From Acidobacteriota bacterium (lineage in GTDB: Bacteria; Acidobacteriota; Terriglobia; Terriglobales; Acidobacteriaceae): a DNA stretch of 5,621 nt. Within the stretch, counting starts at the first letter, position 1, and every line of letters begins with the position of its first letter. Position numbers and translations under genes: made by a program. The notes beneath the pieces were generated by a model that searched no databases, was not told where the DNA came from, and saw nothing but the letters and a program-made list of their open reading frames with translations. This document shows, in pieces, positions 1 to 5,621 of the stretch. The stretch lies in NCBI GenBank assembly GCA_019247235.1, contig JAFAPG010000762.1, positions 1 through 5,621 on the forward strand, read 5' to 3'.

Positions 1-281
1 AGGCCGGAGTCGCCGCGCTCTAACTCTTGCATGACCAAGCCATATTCGACATGAGACATCTCCGCGCAGCCATATCCTCTTAAGCTCGCGCCAAAAAATC
101 CCAAATCGGCCATGGGTTTTACCAACTCGCGCGGAAAGCGGGCCACACGATTGCATTCTTCGATAATGGGAATCAAATTGTCTTCGATAAAACGGCGTGC
201 GGTATCCCGCACTAGACGCTCGTCGTCGCTCAGCAGCGAGTCAAACTCAACGAAATCCACTCCGCGAAACTTTATGGCCAT
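1..281 (-). CDS. gcdH: Glutaryl-CoA dehydrogenase-type acyl-CoA dehydrogenase, N-terminal part (cut by window edge)
   Basis: Only the first 93 codons are visible; the gene runs off the left edge. The family oxidises an acyl-CoA with FAD and passes electrons to electron transfer flavoprotein; glutaryl-CoA dehydrogenase also decarboxylates glutaryl-CoA to crotonyl-CoA in lysine/tryptophan and aromatic degradation. The visible part is the N-terminal helical domain: a segment LLSDDERLVRDTARRFIE at about residues 16-33, then FPRELVKPMADLGFFG at 49-64, then GYGCAEMSHVEYGLVMQELE at 69-88 followed by RGDSG. The GYGCA..S.V.YGL...ELER.DSG pattern is what I recall from glutaryl-CoA dehydrogenases and separates them from most short-chain acyl-CoA dehydrogenases. 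The catalytic Glu and the FAD-binding middle domain lie outside the window, so substrate is not proven. The start is the only in-frame ATG before the conserved block. No good Shine-Dalgarno sequence precedes it. The gene is divergent from the TPR-like gene at 1026. Confidence 0.88.
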   Translation of the reverse strand, partial: MAIKFRGVDFVEFDSLLSDDERLVRDTARRFIEDNLIPIIEECNRVARFPRELVKPMADLGFFGASLRGYGCAEMSHVEYGLVMQELERGDSG

Positions 282-1025
282 CAGAAAGCTCGATTCTGTT
301 TCCCTTGCACTGGCTTGTTGACGTGAACACGCTACCCGGGCCATCGCGCCAGTACGTAGGCGAGAGAACGTTCGACGTTAGCAGAGCCCAGGATGGGGGT
401 CAAACCCAGTGCGAAGGATACAGCAGCGGAGAAAAACGCTTGCACGCAGCTAGGCGCGACCGCGGGCAGCTACGATTTGCGATCCGCTTATTCTGGCTGC
501 AATGCTTTCTCAGTGGAGCCCTGCGCGCGATCAACGGCTTCGAAGCAGTTGGTGACGGGAAGATCACACTGGGCAACGGTGCCAACTAAGAGGCAACCCT
601 CCGGCTATGGTTACGATTATCAGCCGCCTGACAATGGTCCACGAATTCCCAGTCGCTTAAACGTATCGCCGGAGTTACTCATTGCCGGGTGAAATGATCT
701 TGAGCTTGGTAGACGCGGATCACTACACGTGATTGCGAAAGCTCGGAGGCGTCGACTGGATACTTCGTTAGACCGGAGAGGTGGTGAAATCGAATTTCGG
801 CCCGGGATCGGCTAATACCGTCGGGAACGAATTGGACGAAAAAGGGTGCATGGCAGCTGAAAGCTACAGGATTTTGGGCGACTTCGCCGCCGTTATGCCC
901 CGCCACGGTGGCGCTTCGGTTATTCCTAGGCTGGCCGGGACACTTCGAAAATCATGGGCTTTTACATGGGTTTTACAAAACGCCCCATAAGCCTCGGATA
1001 AGCGGCATCTATACTTTCAGAGCTT
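282..1025. other. 744-base interval without a supportable gene
   Basis: This stretch separates the divergent gcdH-type and TPR-like genes. Open frames exist on both strands (for example plus 393-692 and minus 679-906), but their translations show no motif, domain, signal peptide or family resemblance that I can recognise, and they overlap each other in conflicting frames. No tRNA-like arm set is apparent. Small symmetric elements are present: a perfect 6-bp inverted repeat around one base at 901-913 (CGCCAC-G-GTGGCG), and GAAAT-CGA-ATTTC at 786-798. Both are short enough to be chance. The interval presumably contains the promoters of both flanking genes. It could also be remains of a decayed gene or hold an unannotated small RNA. 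Confidence 0.55.
1010..1015 (+). promoter_or_regulatory. Possible -10 element (TATACT) for the TPR-like gene
   Basis: TATACT matches five of six bases of the sigma-70 TATAAT consensus and ends 10 bases before the ATG at 1026. No convincing -35 hexamer lies 16-18 bases upstream. If it is used, transcription would start about 3-5 bases before the ATG, giving an almost leaderless message, which agrees with the lack of a good Shine-Dalgarno sequence there. The same hexamer occurs before ppk at 1960. This is a weak, motif-only call. Confidence 0.25.
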
Positions 1026-1859
1026 ATGGGGAAAGGCAAATTCTGGTTGGCTGTGGGGTGCGCGCTTCTGTGTTCGATTCCCGCCTCCTCCTCCGTTGCG
1101 CTTCCCCCGCTCGACCGCGGTTTTCAGTTGCTCTACAACTTGGACTTCGATGGGGCAGACGCGATTTTTGCCGACTGGGAAAAGGATCATCCCGACGATC
1201 CTATGGGACCGACGGCAGAGGCCGCGGGCATATTGTTCTCGCAATTCGATCGCCTGGGAGTGCTCGAATCACAATTCTTTGTGGACGACAAAAGCTTTGA
1301 GAACCGCCCTCGCCTCAGCCCTGACCCTGCGGCGCGCGAGCGCTTCGATAGAAGTTTGGCAAAAGCCGAGAGCCTAGCCCGAGCGCACATGGCTAGAGAC
1401 GCTAAGGACAAAGACGCCTTGTTTGCTTTGACTCTGACCAGCGGGCTAGAAGCCGACTATGCGGCTCTCATCGAGAAGCGAAATTTGGCCTCGCTGCGTT
1501 ATACCAGACAGTCCACCATGTGGGCGGAGCAGACCTTGGCGGTCGATCCCACTTGCTTCGATGCGCGCATAGCGAGCGGAATCAGCAAGTACCTGATCGG
1601 AAGCATGGCCGCACCAGTGCGCTGGCTGGTGCGCTTGGGCGGAGTCGCTGGTGATAAGCAGCAGGGTATGAAAGAGCTGACTCTGGTGGCGGCACGCGGA
1701 CACTATCTAGCTCCTTTTGCCAACATTCTTTTGGCGATAGCCTATGTGCGGGAGCATGACAATCAACATGCCCGCCAGCTGCTTTCCAGCTTGCATGACC
1801 AATTTCCCTCGAATCCGCTTTTTGCTCGAGAACTTGCCAAACTCGATTCCAGCCATTGA
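1026..1859 (+). CDS. Exported TPR-like helical-repeat protein of unknown function
   Basis: The 277-residue product begins with a short basic stretch (MGKGK), a hydrophobic core to about residue 19 and a small-residue region ending S-V-A at 23-25, which looks like a Sec signal peptide cleaved after Ala25. Two cysteines (12, 16) lie in the signal, but neither sits in a good lipobox, so a lipoprotein is less likely. The mature part is mostly amphipathic helix. Pairs resembling tetratricopeptide repeats occur at about 31-60 (LLYNLDFDGADAIFADW, then HPDDP), 163-190 (WAEQTLAVDPTCFDARIASG) and 230-265 (ANILLAIAYVREHDNQHARQ, then FPSNPLF). The spacing of Ala/Gly and the 'P..P' turns are typical of TPR scaffolds, which bind proteins or peptides; no catalytic motif is visible. 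Location is likely periplasmic. A stop at 999-1001 in frame limits the upstream extent, and ATG 1026 directly starts the signal peptide. It lies 123 bases upstream of ppk on the same strand, so joint transcription is possible but unproven. Confidence 0.75.
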   Translation: MGKGKFWLAVGCALLCSIPASSSVALPPLDRGFQLLYNLDFDGADAIFADWEKDHPDDPMGPTAEAAGILFSQFDRLGVLESQFFVDDKSFENRPRLSPDPAARERFDRSLAKAESLARAHMARDAKDKDALFALTLTSGLEADYAALIEKRNLASLRYTRQSTMWAEQTLAVDPTCFDARIASGISKYLIGSMAAPVRWLVRLGGVAGDKQQGMKELTLVAARGHYLAPFANILLAIAYVREHDNQHARQLLSSLHDQFPSNPLFARELAKLDSSH

Positions 1860-1959
1860 GATCTCCGCAGGCTCAAGTTTCCTTCCCCCTCCAAATTCAT
1901 ATTCTATTAACAATAACCAGCTAAATTCCTTCTGAGAATCGAGGGGGGGGCTTCTGCTT

Positions 1960-1965
1960 TATACT
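1960..1965 (+). promoter_or_regulatory. Possible -10 element (TATACT) for ppk
   Basis: TATACT lies 17 bases before the ATG at 1983, after a TGCTT context. At the normal 17-base spacing the upstream hexamer (1937-1942) is a poor -35. A better match, CTGAGA at 1932-1937 (four of six to TTGACA), is separated by 22 bases, and the G8 tract sits inside that spacer. Called from motif alone, so uncertain. Confidence 0.3.
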
Positions 1966-1969
1966 AATC

Positions 1970-1982
1970 GAGGCCGTAGGAG
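1970..1982 (+). promoter_or_regulatory. Ribosome binding site of ppk
   Basis: GAGG at 1970-1973 stands 9 bases before ATG 1983, a workable Shine-Dalgarno spacing. A second purine run (AGGAG, 1978-1982) abuts the ATG and is too close for that start. No such sequence precedes the in-frame ATG at 2028. This favours 1983, although the first 15 residues are not part of the conserved PPK fold. Confidence 0.5.
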
Positions 1983-4184
1983 ATGCCGGCGGCAGCTTTT
2001 CCTCCCGCATTCGTCTTGAATCCCATCATGGCTCCTGCCTCAATCGAGCGTCCCAGCAATTACATTAATCGGGAGCTTTCCTGGCTCGAGTTCAATCGTC
2101 GTGTTCTTGAAGAGGCGCAAGATGAGACCAATCCCTTGCTTGAGCGCCTGAAGTTTCTGTCCATCAGCGCCAGCAATCTGGACGAGTTTTTCGAAGTTCG
2201 GGTGGCCGGCTTAGTCCAGCAGATCGAAGATGGGTATACCGAAGGAGGGCCGGACGGCCTCACTCTGCTAGAAGAAAGGGACCTGATTTCCGAGGAGGTC
2301 CAGAAGTTCGTCGCCGAGCAGTATCAGTGCTGGAACAAGCAGTTGCGCTCTCAGCTCTCAGAAAAGGGCATCCGTGTTCTTGGCCTGCACGAGCTGGATG
2401 AGAATGCCCGGGCCTTTGTTGCCGACTACTGCGAAAGGGAGCTGGATTTACTTTTAACCCCGGTCACGGTGGACCCCGCTCATCCCTTTCCTCGGGTGAT
2501 CAACAAGGCGCTCTGTCTAGCCTTTCTCTTACGTCGTCGTCGTCGCTCTTCGCTGACGTATACAGGGGTAGTGACCGTACCGCGCTCCCTGCCGAGACTG
2601 ATACGCCTTCCTTCCGAGGGTACAACCGACTTAATCTTCCTCGCCGACTTGGTGGCCTTTCATGCGGGGCGAATGTATAACGGCTACGATATTGTTTCCT
2701 CTGCCGCCTTTCGCGTGACCCGCAACAGTAATCTCTATCTGGCGGAGGAAGAATCTCGCAGTCTGCTGGAATCGGTGCGTACGGAGTTGCACAACCGCCG
2801 CAAAGGGGACGCGGTTCGCCTAGAAATCGAAGCCGATGCGGATCCAGAAATTATCGAGCGCTTACGCACAAACTTCAGCCTCGAACCATGGCAGGTCTTC
2901 CGCGTGGATGGCCCGGTCAATCTACCGCGTCTATTCAATGTTTACGAGCAAACCGATCGCCCCGACCTGAAATTTAAACCGTTTGTGCCGCGTGAATTAC
3001 GCCTCACTGCCAAATCGCAGGATTTGTTTGAAGAGTTGCGCCGCCATGATGTGTTGCTGCACCATCCTTTTGACTCTTTCGATGCCGTGGTTTCCTTTAT
3101 CGAGGCAGCGGCCGAAGATCCCAATGTGCTTTCGATCAAGCAGACACTCTATCGCACGAGCGAGAACTCGGCGATTGTGCGGGCGCTGATCGAAGCCGCG
3201 GCCAAGAAGGAGGTCACCGCGGTGGTCGAACTGAAGGCGCGCTTTGATGAAGCTTCAAACATCCGGTGGGCGCGGGCGCTCGAGGACGCCGGAGTGCAGG
3301 TCTTTCATGGTCTGGTTGGCTTGAAAACTCATTGCAAGCTGTCGCTTTTGGTGCGAAAAGATCCCGACGGCGTTTCCCGCCGCTATGCCCATTTGGGTAC
3401 AGGAAATTACAATTCCACCACCGCGCGCGTCTACACCGACCTGAGCTTATTGACAGCCGATGCAGAAATCACCGGAGCGGTTCACGACGTGTTCAGCTTT
3501 CTCACCGCGTACTCGGAGCATTCTAGTTACGCACCGCTGATGGTCTCGCCCGTCAATATAGCCGAGCACAGTCTGAATCTGATCGCTCGCGAAGCCGACC
3601 ATGCACGGCTGGGCAGACCAGCACGCATCATCGTCAAGATGAACGCTTTGCTGGACAAAAATATCATTGCTGCGCTCTACCGCGCCTCCCAGTCGGGAGT
3701 GGAAATTGACCTGCTGGTGCGGGGAATGTGTGCTTTGCGCCCGGGTATTCGCGGGGTAAGCGACCGCATTCGGGTGCGCAGCGTAGTCGGCCGCTTTCTT
3801 GAGCATAGCCGGATTTTTTACTTCGCCAATGGTGGCCAGGAGGAGCTCTATCTATCGAGCGCTGACTGGATGCCCCGCAATCTGTATGAGCGAGTGGAGG
3901 TGATGTTTCCGGTAAAGGACGCGATGCTGCGGCAAAGGGTTCGCCACGAGATCTTGGACGCGTATCTGGCAGACAACCTCAAAGCGCGCATTCTGCAAAA
4001 AGACGCTCGCTATGTGCGCGCGTGGCAAACCATTGGAAAACGCAAGCCTCCGGTGCCCGGCTTCAATGCACAGGAGTTCTTGATCGCGCTAGCGGAAGGA
4101 AAGCAGAGGATCGAGGCGCTTCCTTCTTCGTCCGAGGCTTCACGCCGTCCGGGCGCCCCGCGAAAGGAACGTAGACTGTCATGA
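1983..4184 (+). CDS. ppk: Polyphosphate kinase 1
   Basis: PPK1 transfers the terminal phosphate of ATP to a growing inorganic polyphosphate chain, reversibly, through a phosphohistidine; it acts in the cytoplasm or at the inner membrane. The 733-residue product spans the full family (E. coli about 688). The N domain begins with YINRELSWLEFNRRVLEEA (27-45) and SASNLDEFFEVR (62-73). The head domain is at roughly 140-335. C1 carries the RALIEAAAKKEVTAVVELKA region (400-419) with Arg420. His450 in GLKTHCK matches E. coli His435, the phosphorylated residue; His470 in YAHLGTGNYN matches His454. Arg391 and Arg420 match the E. coli Mg-binding Arg375 and Arg405. C2 holds LVRGMCALRPG (578-588), His608 in FLEHSRIFYF (E. 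coli His592) and SSADWMPRNLYERVEV (625-640). All key residues are present, so it should be active. Extra parts are a 26-residue N-terminal lead and a basic, Ser/Arg-rich tail after about 712. A run of five Arg (184-188) lies in the head domain. Its stop overlaps the sixA-like start. E. coli equivalences are from memory. Confidence 0.98.
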   Translation: MPAAAFPPAFVLNPIMAPASIERPSNYINRELSWLEFNRRVLEEAQDETNPLLERLKFLSISASNLDEFFEVRVAGLVQQIEDGYTEGGPDGLTLLEERDLISEEVQKFVAEQYQCWNKQLRSQLSEKGIRVLGLHELDENARAFVADYCERELDLLLTPVTVDPAHPFPRVINKALCLAFLLRRRRRSSLTYTGVVTVPRSLPRLIRLPSEGTTDLIFLADLVAFHAGRMYNGYDIVSSAAFRVTRNSNLYLAEEESRSLLESVRTELHNRRKGDAVRLEIEADADPEIIERLRTNFSLEPWQVFRVDGPVNLPRLFNVYEQTDRPDLKFKPFVPRELRLTAKSQDLFEELRRHDVLLHHPFDSFDAVVSFIEAAAEDPNVLSIKQTLYRTSENSAIVRALIEAAAKKEVTAVVELKARFDEASNIRWARALEDAGVQVFHGLVGLKTHCKLSLLVRKDPDGVSRRYAHLGTGNYNSTTARVYTDLSLLTADAEITGAVHDVFSFLTAYSEHSSYAPLMVSPVNIAEHSLNLIAREADHARLGRPARIIVKMNALLDKNIIAALYRASQSGVEIDLLVRGMCALRPGIRGVSDRIRVRSVVGRFLEHSRIFYFANGGQEELYLSSADWMPRNLYERVEVMFPVKDAMLRQRVRHEILDAYLADNLKARILQKDARYVRAWQTIGKRKPPVPGFNAQEFLIALAEGKQRIEALPSSSEASRRPGAPRKERRLS

Positions 4185-4711
4185 TCATTTACTTCGTGCG
4201 CCACGCCAGTGCTGGACAGCATCTTCCCAATCCCAAGCGTGATGACAAACGACCGCTCGATTCCGACGGCATCGACCAGTGCGGGATTATGGGGCGGGCG
4301 TTGGCGGCCATGAATATACAACCAGACCTGATCCTTTCCAGCCCACTGAAGCGAGCCACCCAGACCGCATCGCTAATTGGAAATGAGATTGGTTATGAAG
4401 GTAAGTTGCAGCTGGAACCGGCGCTGCGCCCGGAAAGCTCGTTCGTCGAGTTCCGCCGTATGGTAGAGAAATACGCCAAGTATGAGGCTCTCATGGTGGT
4501 GGGGCACAATCCCAGCATCACCGAATTTCTAGCACGCATGGTCGGTAAATCCGGCTGCGAGGCTTTGATTGAGTTCAAGAAAGGAGCGGTGGCACGGGCG
4601 GAGACCACGCGGCAGTCGGCCACCCTGAACTGGTTTTTGACCCCGAAGCTGGCGCGAGCCATTCAGGCCGCGGCCGCCGAGAAATCCCAGCCAAAGACCT
4701 CGCGGAAATAA
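4181..4711 (+). CDS. sixA: SixA-type phosphohistidine phosphatase (histidine phosphatase superfamily)
   Basis: The 176-residue product is a compact branch-2-lacking, SixA-sized member of the histidine phosphatase (phosphoglycerate mutase-like) superfamily, which hydrolyses phosphate through a phosphohistidine intermediate. The catalytic start MIIYFVRHASAG gives Arg7 and nucleophile His8; RPLDSDG follows at 24-30; SSPLKRATQTASLIGNE (53-69) carries the phosphate-binding Arg58; ALRPES (81-86) gives a candidate acid Glu85; MVVGHNPSI (105-113) gives the second His109. The RHA instead of RHG form is common in SixA relatives. E. coli SixA dephosphorylates histidine on phosphotransferase proteins; the substrate here is unknown. 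The tail after about 155 is Ala/Lys-rich and probably disordered. ATG at 4181 overlaps the ppk TGA as ATGA, so translation is probably coupled to ppk; a modest AAGGA lies at 4164-4168 about 12 bases upstream. The symbol is given by family resemblance; alternatives are another small phosphatase of the same superfamily. Confidence 0.9.
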   Translation: MIIYFVRHASAGQHLPNPKRDDKRPLDSDGIDQCGIMGRALAAMNIQPDLILSSPLKRATQTASLIGNEIGYEGKLQLEPALRPESSFVEFRRMVEKYAKYEALMVVGHNPSITEFLARMVGKSGCEALIEFKKGAVARAETTRQSATLNWFLTPKLARAIQAAAAEKSQPKTSRK

Positions 4712-5621
4712 GCCCGCTCCCTTTCGACTGCCCACAGCTCTAAATCCACGCTCAACGGGAGCGTGGGCGTGAGGATCAGTTCGATAGAGCCTTCATGCGC
4801 TCTCACGCGAACCGATTTGAGAGCACCGCCGCGTCCGAGATTGAGTGCCCAAGCCAGCCTGAGGAGAAGCGACGCTTTGGCAATGTGTTTCTGATCAAAC
4901 TGCGAAAGTGCTTTGATGGGAGCGTCCCCGGGCGATGGCCTGGACTTCCCCAAGTAGCGCGCGATGGCAGCAATAACTCTTCGTTGTTGCGGAGTGTAGC
5001 CCAAGATCTCAGAATGGGAAATGATGTAATAGGTGTGGCGGTGGCGACCGCTGCGATTCACATAATCGCCCACCTCACAGAGCATAGCGGCCGCCCCTAG
5101 CCATTCCTTGTACTCAGACGGCAGCCGATGAAGGCTGCGCAGGTCGGCAAATAACTTCATTGCTGATTGCCGCACCCTGAGAGCATGTTCGAGATCCACA
5201 CGGTAATGGGCCACTGCGGCAAGAATGGACTCCTGTCGCTCGGATTGAATTTGCCGGCCGGAGCGGGTGGCGCGATCGTATTCCGCCGCCATTTGCGCCA
5301 GCAAGCCGTCCCGCAAACCCAAGGGAGAGAAGCGAAAGCCAAGGAGCTTGCAGCGTTCAAGGAGTTGGTCAAATAAGACCGCACCGGCGATGATAATTTC
5401 GGCTCGTCGCACACCAATGCCAGGCACCGCGCGGCGCTCTTCGAGTGATAGACGGGTCAGGCGTTTCGTAATCCTCTGCATCTGAGGCCGCGAGACGGTC
5501 ATCTCGCGCTGGCTCTTGCTGCGATAAAGAGCGTGGCAGATACTCGCCAGTGACTCGGCTGTACCCGAGGTGGCGATCACGATGGTGGGCCGGTGATCGA
5601 TAATTCGTAAGGCGACTCTGC
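4663..5621 (-). CDS. ppx: Exopolyphosphatase / Ppx-GppA phosphatase, C-terminal part (5' end outside window)
   Basis: The reading frame is open to the right edge, so the first half of the gene is missing; the GTG at 5580 is internal, not a start. The family hydrolyses terminal phosphate from polyphosphate (Ppx) or pppGpp (GppA). The visible part begins at the end of the actin-like phosphatase domain: TIVIATSGTAESLA (about 5544-5586) is the conserved SGT phosphate/nucleotide loop, followed by RRAEIIIAGAVLFDQLLE (about 5355-5406) and SPLGLRDGLL (5301-5328). Then comes the all-helical HD-like domain: HALRVRQSAMKLFADL (5138-5184), AAMLCEVGDYVNRSGRHRHT (5033-5091), SHSEILGY (4998-5019), IAARYLGKSRP-like segment near 4940-4980. 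The normal HD-site histidine of this family (LHEVG in E. coli) is Cys here (codon 5077-5079). The tail ends in FSAAAA and its last 49 bases overlap the sixA-like gene. Which of Ppx or GppA activity applies cannot be told from this half; the neighbour ppk favours polyphosphate. Confidence 0.93.
   Translation of the reverse strand, partial: RVALRIIDHRPTIVIATSGTAESLASICHALYRSKSQREMTVSRPQMQRITKRLTRLSLEERRAVPGIGVRRAEIIIAGAVLFDQLLERCKLLGFRFSPLGLRDGLLAQMAAEYDRATRSGRQIQSERQESILAAVAHYRVDLEHALRVRQSAMKLFADLRSLHRLPSEYKEWLGAAAMLCEVGDYVNRSGRHRHTYYIISHSEILGYTPQQRRVIAAIARYLGKSRPSPGDAPIKALSQFDQKHIAKASLLLRLAWALNLGRGGALKSVRVRAHEGSIELILTPTLPLSVDLELWAVERERAYFREVFGWDFSAAAA
4746..4766 (+). terminator. Possible 3' hairpin for the ppk-sixA transcript
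   Basis: A perfect 8-bp inverted repeat, CCACGCTC (4746-4753) and GAGCGTGG (4759-4766), encloses a five-base loop AACGG. It starts 35 bases after the sixA-like stop, the position expected for a transcript end. No T-run follows it on the plus strand, so it is not a classical intrinsic terminator; it could be a 3' stabilising stem or pause site. It lies inside the ppx coding sequence, where it encodes part of the C-terminal domain, so chance or coding constraint is also possible. Confidence 0.3.

Larger units (their letters stand above)
1860..1982 (+). promoter_or_regulatory. Intergenic region upstream of ppk with AT-rich block and G8 tract
   Basis: After the TPR-like stop there is a pyrimidine-rich stretch (about 1877-1892), then an AT-rich block at about 1894-1928 with the short symmetric TATT-AAC-AATA, then a run of eight G at 1943-1950. 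I find no hairpin plus T-run that would be an intrinsic terminator for the upstream gene, so read-through into ppk is possible. A PhoB-like repeated CTGTCAT box, which controls ppk in some bacteria, is not seen. The region most likely holds the ppk promoter. Confidence 0.45.

Noticed and set aside
111..122. Exact 12-base repeat CATGGGTTTTAC, also at 965-976
   Set aside because: One copy lies inside the gcdH-type coding sequence where the amino acids explain it; two copies of 12 bases with unrelated flanks do not indicate a mobile element or attachment site.
393..692. Open frame of 99 codons on the plus strand in the gene-poor interval
   Set aside because: It overlaps other open frames of similar length on both strands, has no recognisable domain or signal peptide, and no convincing ribosome binding site. 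Not supportable as a gene.
679..906. Open frame of 75 codons on the minus strand
   Set aside because: No family resemblance, and it uses a non-ATG start; composition looks like chance translation.
1858..1865. GAGATCTC palindrome at the end of the TPR-like gene as a terminator
   Set aside because: It has no loop and no T-run follows, so it cannot form a terminator hairpin.
2028..2030. Alternative ATG start for ppk
   Set aside because: It would remove the non-conserved first 15 residues and still keep the whole PPK fold, but lacks any Shine-Dalgarno sequence, whereas 1983 has GAGG at a good distance. Kept only as a second choice.
4176..4182. CTGTCAT, resembling a PhoB half-site
   Set aside because: A Pho box needs two or more such repeats at 11-base spacing upstream of a promoter; there is only one, at the coding overlap of ppk and the sixA-like gene.
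5578..5580. GTG as the start of the Ppx/GppA gene
   Set aside because: The frame stays open to the right edge and the residues before it belong to the conserved phosphatase domain, so this is an internal valine of a gene cut by the window.

Overview
The window looks like a piece of a bacterial chromosome of moderately high GC content with dense, intact genes. The closest impression is Acidobacteriota (Terriglobia-like): the gene types, the style of the SixA and Ppx proteins and an exported tetratricopeptide-like protein fit that group. This is inference from remembered family sequences, not a search. I see no mobile element, RNA gene, CRISPR array or clear sign of recent transfer.

Layout. 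The left edge (1-281, minus strand) holds the N-terminal third or less of an acyl-CoA dehydrogenase of the glutaryl-CoA dehydrogenase type, cut by the window. Next is a 744-base interval (282-1025) with no gene I can support. Then, on the plus strand, come an exported helical-repeat (TPR-like) protein of unknown role (1026-1859), a 123-base intergenic region with a G8 tract and a possible promoter, a complete polyphosphate kinase gene ppk (1983-4184), and a SixA-type phosphohistidine phosphatase (4181-4711) whose start overlaps the ppk stop. On the minus strand, running in from the right edge, is the C-terminal part of a Ppx/GppA exopolyphosphatase (4663-5621). Its 3' end overlaps the 3' end of the sixA-like gene by 49 bases.

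How they fit together. The right two thirds is a polyphosphate metabolism locus. PPK reversibly makes polyphosphate from ATP through a phosphohistidine intermediate, and Ppx/GppA enzymes hydrolyse polyphosphate or (p)ppGpp. A phosphohistidine phosphatase is joined to ppk by an ATGA overlap. Synthesis and breakdown genes face each other and share their 3' ends, so mutual antisense effects are possible. The most interesting questions are what the SixA-like protein dephosphorylates and whether the G8 tract upstream of ppk affects its expression. Nothing here is convincingly a wholly new system.
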